Shown here piece by piece: positions 34,401-45,516 of a stretch of 64,000 bases of DNA (position 1 is its first letter; each line of letters opens with the position of its first letter). The notes beneath the pieces were generated by a model. The model saw nothing but the letters and a program-made list of their open reading frames with translations. It searched no databases and was not told the origin of the DNA. The DNA comes from Paracyclopina nana. Taxonomy: Eukaryota; Arthropoda; Copepoda; Cyclopoida; Cyclopettidae. Where the stretch lies: NCBI GenBank assembly GCA_019096065.1, contig JAGUCH010000001.1:15376001-15440000 (forward strand). Direction: 5' to 3'. The position numbers and the translations under genes were made by a program.

Positions 34401-37328
34401 ACTTTATGTTACTTCAGGCAATAAAACGCATTTGGGTGCCGCGCCATTAGAACCCCTTTTCTAATGATACTTGTGCCATAGGGGGCAAGAGGATATATCT
34501 AGACTGTATCGTGCATATGCCATGCTTCTTATGTGTATCATGTAATTGCTCCATTTTGACCGTAGTCTATATGCTGTAGTGGAAACAGTAGAAATGCCAC
34601 TTGGGCAAATTACTCCATATAGTAGCAACAAGCGAATATGTTCAGTGACACACACACACAGCGTAAACGAAAGTGGCCTCTGTCGAATGGAGGTCAAAGA
34701 AGTGAGCCATAAAGAGTGGATATGAAATGGAAGTGGACAAGGTCCAAAGGGGAAAGAGCCATGCAGTAGAGCACATACACATAATACTACTGAAAGTAGC
34801 TGCATTTACATGACATGGCAAGGTGATAAATTGTTGCCGAAACGCCCAGAGGATGCTTTTTGTGCTGCGCGTGTGTGGGAGGGGGGAAATTATTTCCATC
34901 GAAAAAGCCGTAGTAAAAAATGACTTATTCCTGGACACCATGCCAGGAATGTGTCAAAACATCCATATTTAGCGAGGGAAAAATTATCATCCACTGCTGA
35001 AATGCATTCCTGCTACTGCTACAAATTCTGCCTGAAAAGAACGGGTTTTTTTTCGCGGGTCAAACATGGAAAAAAGAGCTATGCAAAATATGAACAAGCT
35101 TCTGTGGTGAGTGAGTGTTTTTTCCCATTAAAATAACAGAGAGAAGATGGATGCTTTTGGTTAGGAAATTTCTAAGCCCTTTTGTCTGCTCATTTCTTCA
35201 GTCCCTCTAGCAACTTTTTTTTCGTGAAAAATGGAGGGACGATTGCTTTTTTAAAAATGTCAGCTATACTCTTTACGCTACTAATTTCTATATGGGTGAC
35301 ACCTATAGGAAGGTGGTAACTAATGATCATTGCCGTCGAACTTTGGCTTCTTTGGGCTTGCTGAAAGTTTTTGGCAGAGTAGCGGATTCACAAAGCTGAG
35401 AGCCTGAAAAATTGATGATATTTCCTGCTGCAAAAGCAGCTAGCTCCTCTTGGGAAGCCAAAAATGATGTCTTTTGATGGCGTTTTTGTCAGCTGGAAGA
35501 TGAATACGGCCATGGCATGGACACGTTACAGTCCATTGATCATGTCATGAATATCATTGACAACATTTGCATTCAAGAAAGATCAGCTTCTATGTAGCAA
35601 CATGGTTTTTTTGTATTCTGTATTCCAACTGCTGCTTCCTTGTGGTCAAAGCCCATAGTGAGTGCATTGTTTTCTGCCTAACCAGCCCAAGTGTTCGGGA
35701 AAGTTAGCTCTTATATTACTATGAAATTGATAATTACCATTACGTGATTTTTAGATTTATGCTTTGGAGCAATTCCCAAGGATTCTTTTTAAATACTTCA
35801 AAAGGTATTAAAATGCCTACACTTATACAAGAATCAACTGCTATACCTATTCTTATTGATGTTAATCTCAAAATAGGATCAATCACACGGAGCAATGCAT
35901 CTCTCTTTCTAAAAATGTCTATATATCAGCCTCGATCCCCCCAACTGTGATCCATGTTCTTATCAGAAACCAAGGCTGATCCCTAGCTACCATCAGCTGT
36001 TGCTGGAAGAGCTGCCCAAAAGTTGCCCGTATCACTGTATAGCAGTTTATTGACGTAAGACATGTTTAAATCAGCTGATCAATGGAGTTGTTGAAATGAA
36101 GGTGCAATCGATCAATCATCGCTCGTCAAACAAGATCAAAACGAGGCGAAGTCATCAGTCACGGATAGCTTTCCTGGGCAAACTACTTTACAAAATGAAG
36201 GCAACTACTGAGATTTGTCATCTAGAAGTATATTAACTTCTCAACTGACTTGCTACGTATAGGGATAATTCGGAAGACTTATGCCTTGTTCATATATTAA
36301 GAATGCCTTTTAAAAGGTATGGAAAACATAGTCTTAAGGAAAAGCGAATCTGTTGCTGACAGCCACTATGCGAGTTCAGCCTGGGGCCGAGAAGTATTTT
36401 TTATGCCGATTTTTGCTATTTTGTCTCATTTTTTCAGCATATTTCAACAGAAACTATCTTTCATCACGTTTCTTTGATAAAAGATGAAATTTAACAATTG
36501 ATTTTGCTCAAAAGGACTAAAATGTGGAGCTCTCAATAGCCAAAATTAGATTTGTTTGCTTTCAAGTTGACTTAAAGTCGATCTGATTTTCTTAGTATCA
36601 GCTGGCGCTTGTCATAAGACAATTTTCCTCCTTTCCTTGAGGTGTTTTTCGTGCATTTTCCTAAGGAGTTTAGGGCGTACATGAACAGGACATTCGCGAC
36701 ATACGAGAGCAATCATCCATTAGCTATCAGACTTCCTTCAGAGACATTTATTATCTGGTGTATTTATGATCTGAGCGAGTCGGCTTTCACGAGCTAGGAT
36801 GAGATAAACTGCGCTCTTACCTTGCTCTAATAACTTGATGGCATGATTTGTTTTCAGCAATTGCTGCTCCGCCTTGCTCGCGTTGTCCTCAACGCCACCT
36901 GTTGTAGCAGCCTCTTTTCCCTCGGCCTCGCTGCCACTACCACTGTCAAAGGCCGTTTCGAGGCTGTCCTTTTCGGCCTGCAGCTCCTTGAGGTACTCTG
37001 GGTTTTTCTCCTCCGGCAGCATCTCGTGGGGCGGCGTGGGCGTGGTGGCCCCGCCCCCGTTCATCAAGGCCGGCGGCGAGGCCGAAGACAAGGATCTGCT
37101 GGACGGAGAGGTGGCCATTTCGCAACTGTTGTTGAAAAACTGAGGCTGCTGCTGCTGTAGCTGTAGCTGAGGCTGCTGTTCACTGGGTGGCGCTGAGTAG
37201 CTGTAATTGTAGTTCATGGTGGTTGCCATGGTGGTCATGGGCACGTGGTTCATGGTCAGCATGGTGGAGCAGGGCAACATGATGGGCAGGCCGCTGGAAT
37301 GCATCAAGCTCACGGGCACGGCGGCCAT
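22405..37328 (-). CDS. KHDRBS/Sam68-like STAR-family RNA-binding protein
   Basis: Four coding exons: 36,821-37,328, 24,920-25,062, 24,738-24,854 and 22,405-23,148; phases agree at every junction (1, 0, 0). The start is the ATG at 37,328. The 503-aa product has a Gln-rich N-terminus, a QUA1-like segment ([13 protein letters not shown], then [13 protein letters not shown]), a KH domain with the invariant loop GKLLGPKG and the KHDRBS signatures [25 protein letters not shown] and [14 protein letters not shown], then long poly-Ala and poly-Gln tracts. STAR proteins of this type bind U/A-rich RNA in the nucleus and steer alternative splicing; that role is from the family. The QUA1 region has an unusual insertion of about 37 residues rich in Gly, Ser and Glu. 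The stop at 22,405 lies inside a strong donor (GG|GTAAGA at 22,408), so the true C-terminus is probably in a further exon not identified. Confidence 0.9.
23149..24737 (-). other. KHDRBS-like gene, intron 3
   Basis: 1.6-kb intron between the KH-domain exon ending at 24,738 and the large final exon beginning at 23,148. Borders are GTAAGG and CACAG. Nothing else recognisable lies inside. Confidence 0.8.
25063..36820 (-). other. KHDRBS-like gene, intron 1 (11.8 kb)
   Basis: Donor GTAAGA at 36,820 and acceptor TTTCAG at 25,063. Apart from the foldback element at 25,322-25,490, no repeat or convincing nested gene was found. The longest open frame (plus strand, 33,226-33,789) has no known domain. 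Intron 2 of the same gene (24,855-24,919) is only 65 bp, so the size contrast is extreme. Confidence 0.75.
25322..25490. mobile_element. Foldback MITE, 169 bp
   Basis: Begins GGCCCGGTCCTTAGCAGG and ends with its inverse. The inverted arms run about 38 bp, followed by inner arms with GGGTATTTAAATACC on each side. It is flanked by TAG on both sides (25,319-25,321 and 25,491-25,493), compatible with a 3-bp target duplication as in PIF/Harbinger elements. Non-coding. It lies in intron 1 of the KHDRBS-like gene. Confidence 0.8.
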
Positions 37329-37447
37329 GATGATGTTTGCTGCTACCACAATTTCCCAATTGTGCGTGCGTACTGTGCTCTGGGTCTACGAAGCGTAGTA
37401 CCTCAGTTAAGTATTATAGTGAGCGCGCGATTCGGTATCTGGCAAAC

Positions 37448-37476
37448 AACTGAAGAAGAATATCCTGTATTATATA
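37448..37476 (-). promoter_or_regulatory. Candidate core promoter of the KHDRBS-like gene
   Basis: On the minus strand a TATATAA box (37,470-37,476) is followed about 25 bp later by TCAGTT (37,448-37,453), which fits the arthropod initiator consensus. The start ATG lies about 120 bp downstream. Spacing and motifs are right for a TATA-Inr promoter, but this is sequence match only. Confidence 0.4.
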
Positions 37477-40400
37477 CGCGCGCATGAACGGGACGAAATG
37501 CGCGCTCTGTCGCGCGACTCGCGAGCTGCACTCGGGAATTTCAGAGGCTCAAGCTCTCACAGAGCAGCCTCGGACTCTCGCAGGCTCCTTTTTCCAAGCT
37601 CACACTGGGCTAAGGCTTACCACGGATTTCATTCGGGCTGCGAATAAAACCATACGGGGAGATTAACAAATTGTCGCCAGCTTTCCTATGGATACATTGT
37701 ACTTGTGTTGCATGGCATGTATTGAGAATAGAGGCAGTAATTAGATGCTTTTAGCTTTTTCAAGTAGGTCTTTGAATGCTAAGCAACGAACGACCTGCGC
37801 ATAAAATTCACTTTTCGTGAGCTCCATTAATTCAGCGAGCGATCCCTCGTGACCGGATCTACCTAATTAATTTCACAGATATAGCGGCATGTGGAAAATA
37901 TTGTGATTTACTATCCGGAGCCTTTTTTTTGGCCATCGGTAAGCCCAGTGTGGGCTGGAAAGCAATGCATTGGAGAAAAGTGAAAGGGCCTAGATGTGGC
38001 GCTGTCAGCAGCGACCGGCTCCAGTTTTTAAAAGCTAGCCTGGTTCACCTGCACATTGGTCTCTTTGTGGAGGAGAGAAGCATAATTCTTGACCTGGTGA
38101 GCAGGGCCAACCGATCGGATGTCCGGCCTATCTGCGATAAAAACTGACCAGTGCAGTGAGCGAATCGAACAACAGGGGGTACATATAGCTATCGCGACTT
38201 GATGGGAAATAGATCGCGCGGGGCAGCAAGGAAAAGTTATGGTTTCACGGTGTGCTACGGAACTTGGGCTTTTGTTAGGCTACTGCTGTGCTTCGAGGGT
38301 AAGATAAATAGAGTCTTCATCTTCAGACAAGTGCCCTTTTTGGAACGAGAAAGGAGATATACCACTGCACTGCCTGGCTGTAAATACACTGTTGAGAGGA
38401 CAATGTAGCTCAGCAAAAAAAAACCTTGGTTGGGAAATTGCCCCTTCTTCTTTTCTTTGAGGAATTTTTTGCCCCTGCACACTTTTGCAAACATTTGTCA
38501 CCATCCTTTATGCGGATGTTCCACAGCAGTGGTTAATTACGCTTGAAGACTGGTGGTGGCAAAAAAGAAAGCTAGGCATCCATCCTTTTGCATATTTGCT
38601 ACTTTCTCGCTTATACTGAATCATCAATGTTCCTTAGGGTTAATTACGAGAGGTGGCATTTTGCTGACGTCACGCTAATGTTGTGTCATCCGCGAATTAA
38701 TGACTTCCATTTTCATGGCAGCAGTTGAATAACTTTAGGGGACAACAGCCAAGAAGAATCCAATCAATGGACATTATTTCTATCTTCCCTATGAATCTGA
38801 TTTGGCTGGGATGATCTCGTTTTCAACTTGGTGATGAACTTTCAGGAATCTTCCTCCCTCTGAGAAAGTTCAAGGTCCGTCGTCCGTCCCGCTATTTTAG
38901 GGCAGCTGCGTTAATTGAAAAACCAGACAGTTGGCCCAAATTCTTTATCGAGTTGCTGCCAGCTTCTGCAACGGCAAGTTGGCATGTCAATCTTTTCTGA
39001 TCTATCATGTTTGCCTTCACTTTCATCAACTTTTCATGTCGAGACATCAAAGCTGCGTACATCCAATTTGGGAGGTTTTTCTGGGCATTTTGTAATATTT
39101 CTAATGTGCTCCAAAAATCGGCTCGTGGCAGTGGCAACTTCATTATTGCAGATTCAAGGCTGCTGCTGCTGCAGAGTGAAAAAGAAGTTGATCTTTTTTC
39201 TCCCTGCTGATCTCCCTCTTGGGACACTTTCGTCATCTCCCTCGTTTGATGTTGATAAATGAAGACGTTTGGGAATTGGAAAAATATCCCTATAGCACCT
39301 GCAAAGATTCGTCTTGTTGACACTGTAGTACTCTGGCGATATCCAACTAGAGGCAATTAATTGATTTTAATTACCGCATAATTATGACATTACGCAACAG
39401 TGACTTGTTTCAAAGACGAGAACGCGTCATATCAGATGTTATGCGAGTCGAACAGGAAGAAGCTAAAAGCCAGGTAAAATCCACATCTAGATTAATGCTC
39501 GAAATGCTGCGAACTACAAGATATTTTAAGCTGCAAACTAATGGCCTGTTCATGTTAGCACCAAACTCCTCATCTGCTGATGAATTAAAAATCAGATCGA
39601 CTTTAGGGCGTTCTCATATTGTACTTTAGCTTACCAAAACCTGATTTTGGTTAACCAAAAACCAGTTTTCGGTAGGTAGCCACTACATAGAGCTTTACTA
39701 AAACCAGTTTTTGGTTAACCAAAATCAGGTTTTGGTAAGCTAAAGTCCAATATGAGAACGCCCTTCTGAGTCAACTTTACTCATTGCAATTTTTGCAAAT
39801 ATTTGTACTCTAATGAGCTTATTATTAACCCAGTCAAAACAATAAAAGTTTTCTATTGGGCCTCAAACATAGAGAAGGCGCGCAATGGAACTGAAATGTT
39901 TGGATTAAGTTAAATGTATATGGCCAAAAATGCCCATGAAAATGCTGATCGGGCGCAAGCTGAACTTGTTCAGACCTAAGCTAAAGTTAGTCAGTGCCAA
40001 ACTCACCTTTTAGCATATATTTTCCATAACTTCTATCAGGCATTTTTATACATGAATAGAGCATAATAAATATAGCCCACATTAGTTGAAAAGTTTAATC
40101 TTTAGCTCATTATTTCTTCGAGTCTTGAGCTAAAAACTGGGAGAAATATTTAGAACATTTATAAATTAATGGTGTGCTGTCATCTAGAAAATGTATAATT
40201 ATATGCCAAGCCATTGTTATCCATGACAGAAGTATTGGGAAGCATTGTCATGTGCTTTCATGGGTCATTAGCGAGAAATGTTTGATGAAAACACTAGGGC
40301 AGAGAACTGAGGGAACTTCATAATGCATGGATTTTTGACCCATTTTCTTCCCTTAGCGTTATGGCTGTGATGACAATGAGCAAACTTTCTTGCTGAAAGC

Positions 40401-42647
40401 ATGCTGGCTTTCTTTGGTCTTCTTTGCTTCCACCACCACCATCATCATCAGCAGATTCTTGCCACAGCACAAAAATGAGGGCTATAATATTTGAGCTGGC
40501 TGTGAATCTACTCACATTTGAACTTGTACACATCATATACTTCACTGGGGGAAAAAGCGTGCATGAACATTCTACTACATGGTATATATAGCATGCCTTG
40601 TTTTGGTAATGTGTGTGCACAAACTTTTTTGTCCCATGTGGTGTAAACAATTGGTTATTACACAAGGAACAGCAATGGAAAAAAATCAAACAGAGGCCAG
40701 TGTTTTCACAGGGAATCCTGCAGCATAAAAAATGAGGAATAAACTAGCAGCAGTAAAAAGAAGTTGCGTGATTTTTCACGTAGAAGAGGAATTTGCTAGC
40801 ATTTCCTCAAAGTGAAAGCTCTACAGCCAAAAACTTCATGCATTTATGATATAAAGTGTTTGTGTGCATTATTATTCAGCCTATTATCTCTGTTCTCCTT
40901 GGGGGCTGAAGCTTTGTGTGTATGTGTACAAACACACACCCAGGGCAAAGGGCCTTTGTGTCTACCACTGCTATACCCTTGCTAAGTCCTTTCACGTTCA
41001 AACCGGTAATGGGATGGCAATCTGACACCAGCCTCGACCCTACATATTTTGCTGTGTGCACTTTCCAAAGAGGCCACGAGAAAGAGGCCAGTTGGCAGAT
41101 TGATACCAGTGGTGAGGCTTTCATTTTTTAACATGGAGGCATTTCTTGCCATAATAATGCATCTACTTAGCAGCTTCTGAGTGAAACAAAAGCCTCCTAG
41201 GAGTACTTGGCAGACAAATCTGGCGGATTGCCTTTCTTCTTGGCTACACAATCACAAAAGTGTGCTATTATTGCTCTCCTAATGAGACATCAGGTGCTCG
41301 GCAGACAGCAACTATGGCAGAGCTATTACATCGCAATTAAAGCCATATTATACCCGAGCATCTCTCTAATAGGTTTCTTTCTTCAAATCACTAGAGGAGG
41401 AGAAACACTTCCAACTTTAAATTAGGGTTGGAATGTGTGACGCTCAAATGAGTTCTTCTTCTTCTTCTTTTGTGCAGGGCAAATCTCAAGAGGAGAGCTT
41501 TTTCTTGTGGCCTTATCGAGTTATTCCAAGCCCGAAATTTATCCTAGGGTGCTGAATGCCAAGTGGATGGAGGTTTTATCACAAGGGAGCGCTAATGTCT
41601 TGAGTAAACCTAGATGATGCTTGCCATAATCATTATGCTTCTGCAAATCGGGATCTCCATAGCACAAAGATCCGCCGCGAGGGAATTTTTCATTGGAAAA
41701 AAAACCAGCCTAGATTTTCCACGAGAGGTTGTTCATTTCGCACTTTAGGCTTAATCTTGCGCTACTAGCATAAAATAAAGAGTGCAAGACGGAAATGCCA
41801 CGAGATGGGTTTGAAGGGCAGCTTTTGGGCATTATAGCGAAGAGAGTGTATGAGTGTTTCGAGGATTTGCAAAATCGCAAATTTCACATGCATGTGCAGA
41901 TATGTACATGGTATTATGCGCTCGCGCCACAGCACAATTCCAACTTGTACTTTGAAGATGAAATGAAATGCATTTCATAATTAGAATTGAAGTCTGCTTC
42001 TGCTGCAGGGTTTCACTCCATGCCAAAATCATGGAGAAATAATCGGCCTAGCTATTTTTGCTTTAATGCGAGTCCAGCGTTGTGATCATTTGGAATTTGT
42101 CTACACCAAAATAGAGCCGTATGCAACCGGTTTTGGTATACTATATACAAAGGAGAAATCTGTCTTGGTACACATTGAGTGCATTTTCACTAAAATCTAG
42201 TCATCACGCTTCTAGTGACTCCTTTGAATAGAGGAATGCAGCTTTGTCTGCTTTTTTCCCACCTATGTAGGCTCAAGGGCTGTTGGAACGAGTTCTCTCA
42301 AACCTGGCTCCATAAATAAGGCTATTTGAGGTATCTTGAAGCATGCAATGCCTCAAATTCGCAAGTAGCAAAGTACACATGTCTGCACAGGCAAAAAATG
42401 CTTGGTGGATTCTCTTAGCGGTGGCTGCATGCGTCGCGGTTGGCAAAACGCGCATATAGGTTATATGTATCTCTATATTGGGGAAGTCCTTGTACGTACG
42501 TCTTGGCAGAACAAAAACTTGCACTCACTCGGGGAAACCTGCTGATATGAGATTGAAATCAGTCTACCAGAAGAAGTCGTGGAAGCTGGAAGCACATTTG
42601 GCTGCCCAAGAAGACGACGACGAAGAAGAAGAAGAAGTACCGCCATC
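37477..42647. other. Gene-poor stretch, no gene recognised
   Basis: Apart from the foldback element at 39,606-39,763, nothing could be assigned. The longest frame (minus, 38,892-39,356, 154 codons) has low-complexity Ser-rich parts, no domain and no clear splice context. Confidence 0.6.
39606..39763. mobile_element. Foldback MITE, 158 bp
   Basis: Starts GGGCGTTCTCATATTG and ends with the inverse. The arms extend for about 65 bp through ACTTTAGCTTACCAAAACC and the palindromic TTGGTTAACCAA motif, leaving a loop of about 30 bp. The flanks TTA and TTC are a near match to a 3-bp target duplication. Non-coding. Confidence 0.8.
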
Positions 42648-43520
42648 ATGCTATTTTTTGCTGCTGCCTTTTTCGTCATAATTGGGGTGACAACCGGACA
42701 GCGAACGGGTGAGTAGACTCAGGGCACTGCTGAAAAACGGCGCATTTTTTCCAATTTCCACATCCTTATTGCAACCCACTTTCTATTCAGCTGATGAGTT
42801 ATATGGTGGTGGTGCCCTTTAACAAGCCTTAAATACGAGCCCTTGGCAACTAGGAATGATTCTAAACTTCTTTTGCTGTAGATAGCTGCAGTGTTGATCA
42901 GGAATGCGTTTCCATCAAGGATTGCTCTTGCACGCAAGAGCTTTTCTCGCAAGTAAAGGCCACGACAAATCCCAGTGAGAAGGCCAAATTGATCCAGGCC
43001 ATTCGAGTTCGCGTTTGTGGCGAGCCTTCAGACAGAACCGTCTGCTGCGATATTGAACGAGGTACTATTAATGCTTTTGGCATGAAATCCTCCGCTGGGA
43101 CTAATGCTAATCGGCATGCTTTCAGCCAACAGCGATTTTCCTCGCATTGTTGGGTACATCAGTCGTAACACTTTCCACGCTCTGTCTGGTGAGCTGTGGG
43201 CCCTGGATGAGCACACCCTGGAATTCAGGAAGTTCATCTATGATGGCGAGGGCCCCGATGCTTTCTTCATTGTGGGAGACGAGAGTGCTGGAAACGAGCC
43301 CAATCTTGGGGATGCCATCCCTTTGCCATTCTCCAAAAATAATCCCCCCATCCGGAAACGCTATTTCGTCGAAGATGCCGCCATTCCGGTCTTGCCAGAG
43401 TTCAAGGGAGAAACTTTCCAACTGGAGCTGCCGCCTTGTGTCAAAGTGTCCAACCTAAAATGGATGTCGCTGTTTTGCAGAGATTTCAATATTGATTTCG
43501 GGAATGTCATGTTTCAATAA
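42648..43520 (+). CDS. Secreted CLIP domain-DM13 domain protein
   Basis: Three exons: 42,648-42,708, 42,882-43,061 and 43,126-43,520, all GT-AG with matching phase 1; 211 aa. Residues 1 to about 18 are a hydrophobic signal peptide. Exon 2 encodes a compact cysteine module with Cys at 23, 29, 35, 37, 66, 75 and 76, in the order and with the closing CG...VCC of a CLIP domain, plus one extra Cys (37). Exon 3 encodes a DM13 domain (about 85-205): GELWALDEHTL, FFIVGDE and the typical end WMSLFCRDFNIDFG. CLIP domains usually regulate extracellular serine proteases; DM13 is a putative redox/electron-transfer module seen in Skeletor-like proteins. No protease domain is present. The function is unknown; an extracellular role is inferred. 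Confidence 0.85.
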
Positions 43521-43521
43521 A
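43516..43521 (+). terminator. Polyadenylation signal overlapping the stop codon
   Basis: AATAAA overlaps the TAA stop (43,518-43,520) of the CLIP-DM13 gene. A GT-rich stretch (TGTTTGTGCGG) follows within 15 bases, as expected downstream of a cleavage site. If used, the 3' UTR would be only about 15-25 nt. Confidence 0.5.
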
Positions 43522-43637
43522 TGTTTGTGCGGTAGAGCCAAACCTGCTGCTTTATTAGTTCTTTTTTAATAGTAGTAATAACTGACTGAATGGTTTCTCC
43601 TTTGGCAAACAATATGAGGTCTTGCATTTCAAATTGG

Positions 43638-44304
43638 TCAGGCTAGGAGGCTTAGGCACCATTTGTCGCGGTCCGATGTAATTTTGGCCCCATATCTGGC
43701 ATGCATTTGACCCCAAGAAGATGATGACAGTGAAGCATTGGTCATTGTTTTCGATAGAGTATCAGCTTTGTTGAACGGATTTGGTCTGTTGGTGTTGGCA
43801 GATGATTTCTGCTCCTGAAACTCTTGCTGAATCGTCACTTTTTCCAACTCCTCGACTTCAGCAAGTTTCTGTTGCAACTCCATAACCATCAGTTTCATGT
43901 AGTCGTACGAGGATGAGGCGAGAAACTTCATCCATTCCTCCACAGTAGCCTAGAATTAGTTATATGCAGGGAAAAATTCAATCTCTGGCTTGAGAATAAT
44001 TTACCTGAGACTCTGAACCTAAGAAGTAGACTCTTTTGCCGTCGCCGTGGAAGACAATTTTGAACCCGCACATTTCCTGCTCCTCTTCAGCCAACTCAAT
44101 TGTGCAGCCCTCCAGTATGATGACCCCGAGGGGCTCTTTGTCATAGCGTTTTTCAAAGTAGAACAGAAGGTTGCCTTTGAGCACAAAGTACCTCTTTTGG
44201 AAATTTTTATTGACTTCACCTCGCTTCCACAACCAGCCCTCTTTGTCAATGGGGCAAGAATTCGAGGTCGCGTAGGTAATAAGGGTTGATTCGTTAATCT
44301 TCAT
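43638..44304 (-). CDS. PHETA: Sesquipedalian (PHETA/FAM109) PH-domain protein
   Basis: Two exons, 44,005-44,304 and 43,638-43,949, joined in phase 0 across a 55-bp intron; 203 aa. Residues about 17-112 form a PH domain with the family signatures GWLWKRGEVNKNFQKRYFVL, NLLFYFE and PLGVIILEGCTIEL. A coiled-coil stretch follows (MKLMVMELQQKLAEVEELEK), then a Pro/Asn-rich part and a C-terminal WGQMHARYG that corresponds to the F&H motif through which these proteins bind the inositol phosphatase OCRL. Vertebrate members are about 250 aa, so this is a short form. They act in endosome-to-Golgi and recycling traffic (family knowledge). A TTTGCAG acceptor lies six bases before the ATG, so an upstream exon exists; it may be the BLCAP exon. 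Confidence 0.85.
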
Positions 44305-44365
44305 GATGATCTGCAAACGAAGGTTAATTAAACCAGTTCCAGCATTCCAAGGACCTCGCCTTCAT

Positions 44366-44611
44366 TCAACTAAAAAATTCACCTAGGTCCTCTTTCATAC
44401 ACCTGTCGCTGTTCCAGAAAATGCAATTCCCAGAGGAACAAAAGACCAGAATGGCGGCTATGAAGACCACACTGCAAATTGCGCAAGGCTTCCTCTCGAT
44501 GAAGAAGGAGAACAAGTATAGAATCAGCAGGAAGGCATGGTTGTACAAAAGCGCCGGATTCACTGGCTTGGGGATCAACAACACCGGAATCAACCACTGC
44601 AGACAGTACAT
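44366..44611 (-). CDS. BLCAP: BLCAP homologue (small two-span membrane protein)
   Basis: The 81-aa frame begins [20 protein letters not shown], almost identical to the N-terminus of vertebrate BLCAP (87 aa), and continues with hydrophobic segments, the conserved ERKPC motif and GNC. BLCAP is a small conserved membrane protein linked to growth control and apoptosis; its biochemical activity is not known. The C-terminal tail differs from that of vertebrates. A donor CTAG|GTGAAT lies at 44,382. If it is spliced to the acceptor before the PHETA exon (intron 44,311-44,382), the last residues GEFFS are replaced by DHHED, again 81 aa, and the stop falls at 44,294-44,296, inside the start of the PHETA frame. 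Confidence 0.93.
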   Translation of the reverse strand: MYCLQWLIPVLLIPKPVNPALLYNHAFLLILYLFSFFIERKPCAICSVVFIAAILVFCSSGNCIFWNSDRCMKEDLGEFFS

Positions 44612-45516
44612 TGCAATCTCGGCCTTGTCCTGGCCGATTTCTCGTCGGCAACAACTCGGCTTGCTGACTCAGATTTGGGGCCCCTCAGATAAGAAGATGA
44701 GTGATGCCTTCAATTCTATCGAATTTACAGCTGAGCTCTTTTGAATCAGGTGACCAGAAATTTCTCGCAAAACTACTGCTAATTTTCCATGAATCAGCCA
44801 AAGTTGTGATGTTTTCACTCGAAAAATCGTACAACTCTGCTTCAACTCAAGCTTCAGTTCTTGACAAACCAAGTCAATCCAGACATTTTAGTAACATGGT
44901 ATTAAAACAGATGAAGCTGCTCAAGTGAATTTGCCTTCGAATGCTACAAAAAGTATGTTCAAAATATTGATTTTACAACTATATTAAATTAGACTCACAA
45001 ATTTGCAGACATATTTGGAATATGGCCTTTTTATTGCCCCAAAAAAGTGTGCTCGGCTTTTATTATGGCGATTTGACATGAGAAAAATAATGCCTCATTT
45101 GAACAGCTTTTAGAGTATTTTCCTTTAGATTTCTCGCTAAATGCACGTAAGCATTCTGCAATAGAACAAAAAAATATTTCAAAATAGTATGAGGTATTTT
45201 TCATCTATTTCACTTTACTTTTTGCCAAGAATCTCTCGAGATGAAGGAGGATCGGGCTACCTATTTTCGAAGAAACTGGTAGCATTGACGAGATTTTTTT
45301 AATTCGTGGCAATTCGCACTTCTCATACTCGGTTATTCAAGATTCAAGTATCGTCATTGCTTGGCTTGAGGTTAGGGGCAAATCAACCGGCGAGCTAAAT
45401 ATAACCCAGCGCAGGTACAATTTTTTTTTAAGCTATTTTAACATGTGTTGACACATGGTCACATCCACAAGTGGTATATTCTCAAAAAACCACATTGACA
45501 GGTGGTGGCTGCAGTA
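44612..45516. other. Interval between the BLCAP and UDP-sugar transporter starts
   Basis: A 0.9-kb divergent interval between the two start codons. It must hold both promoters and 5' UTRs. No clear TATA or initiator pair was identified, and no other gene is visible. Confidence 0.6.

Noticed and set aside
38892..39356. 154-codon minus-strand frame
   Set aside because: No domain, Ser-rich low complexity, no neighbouring exon with matching phase.
45502..45516. Upstream GTG as the start of the UDP-sugar transporter
   Set aside because: Animal nuclear genes start at ATG; the first in-frame ATG is at 45,517.
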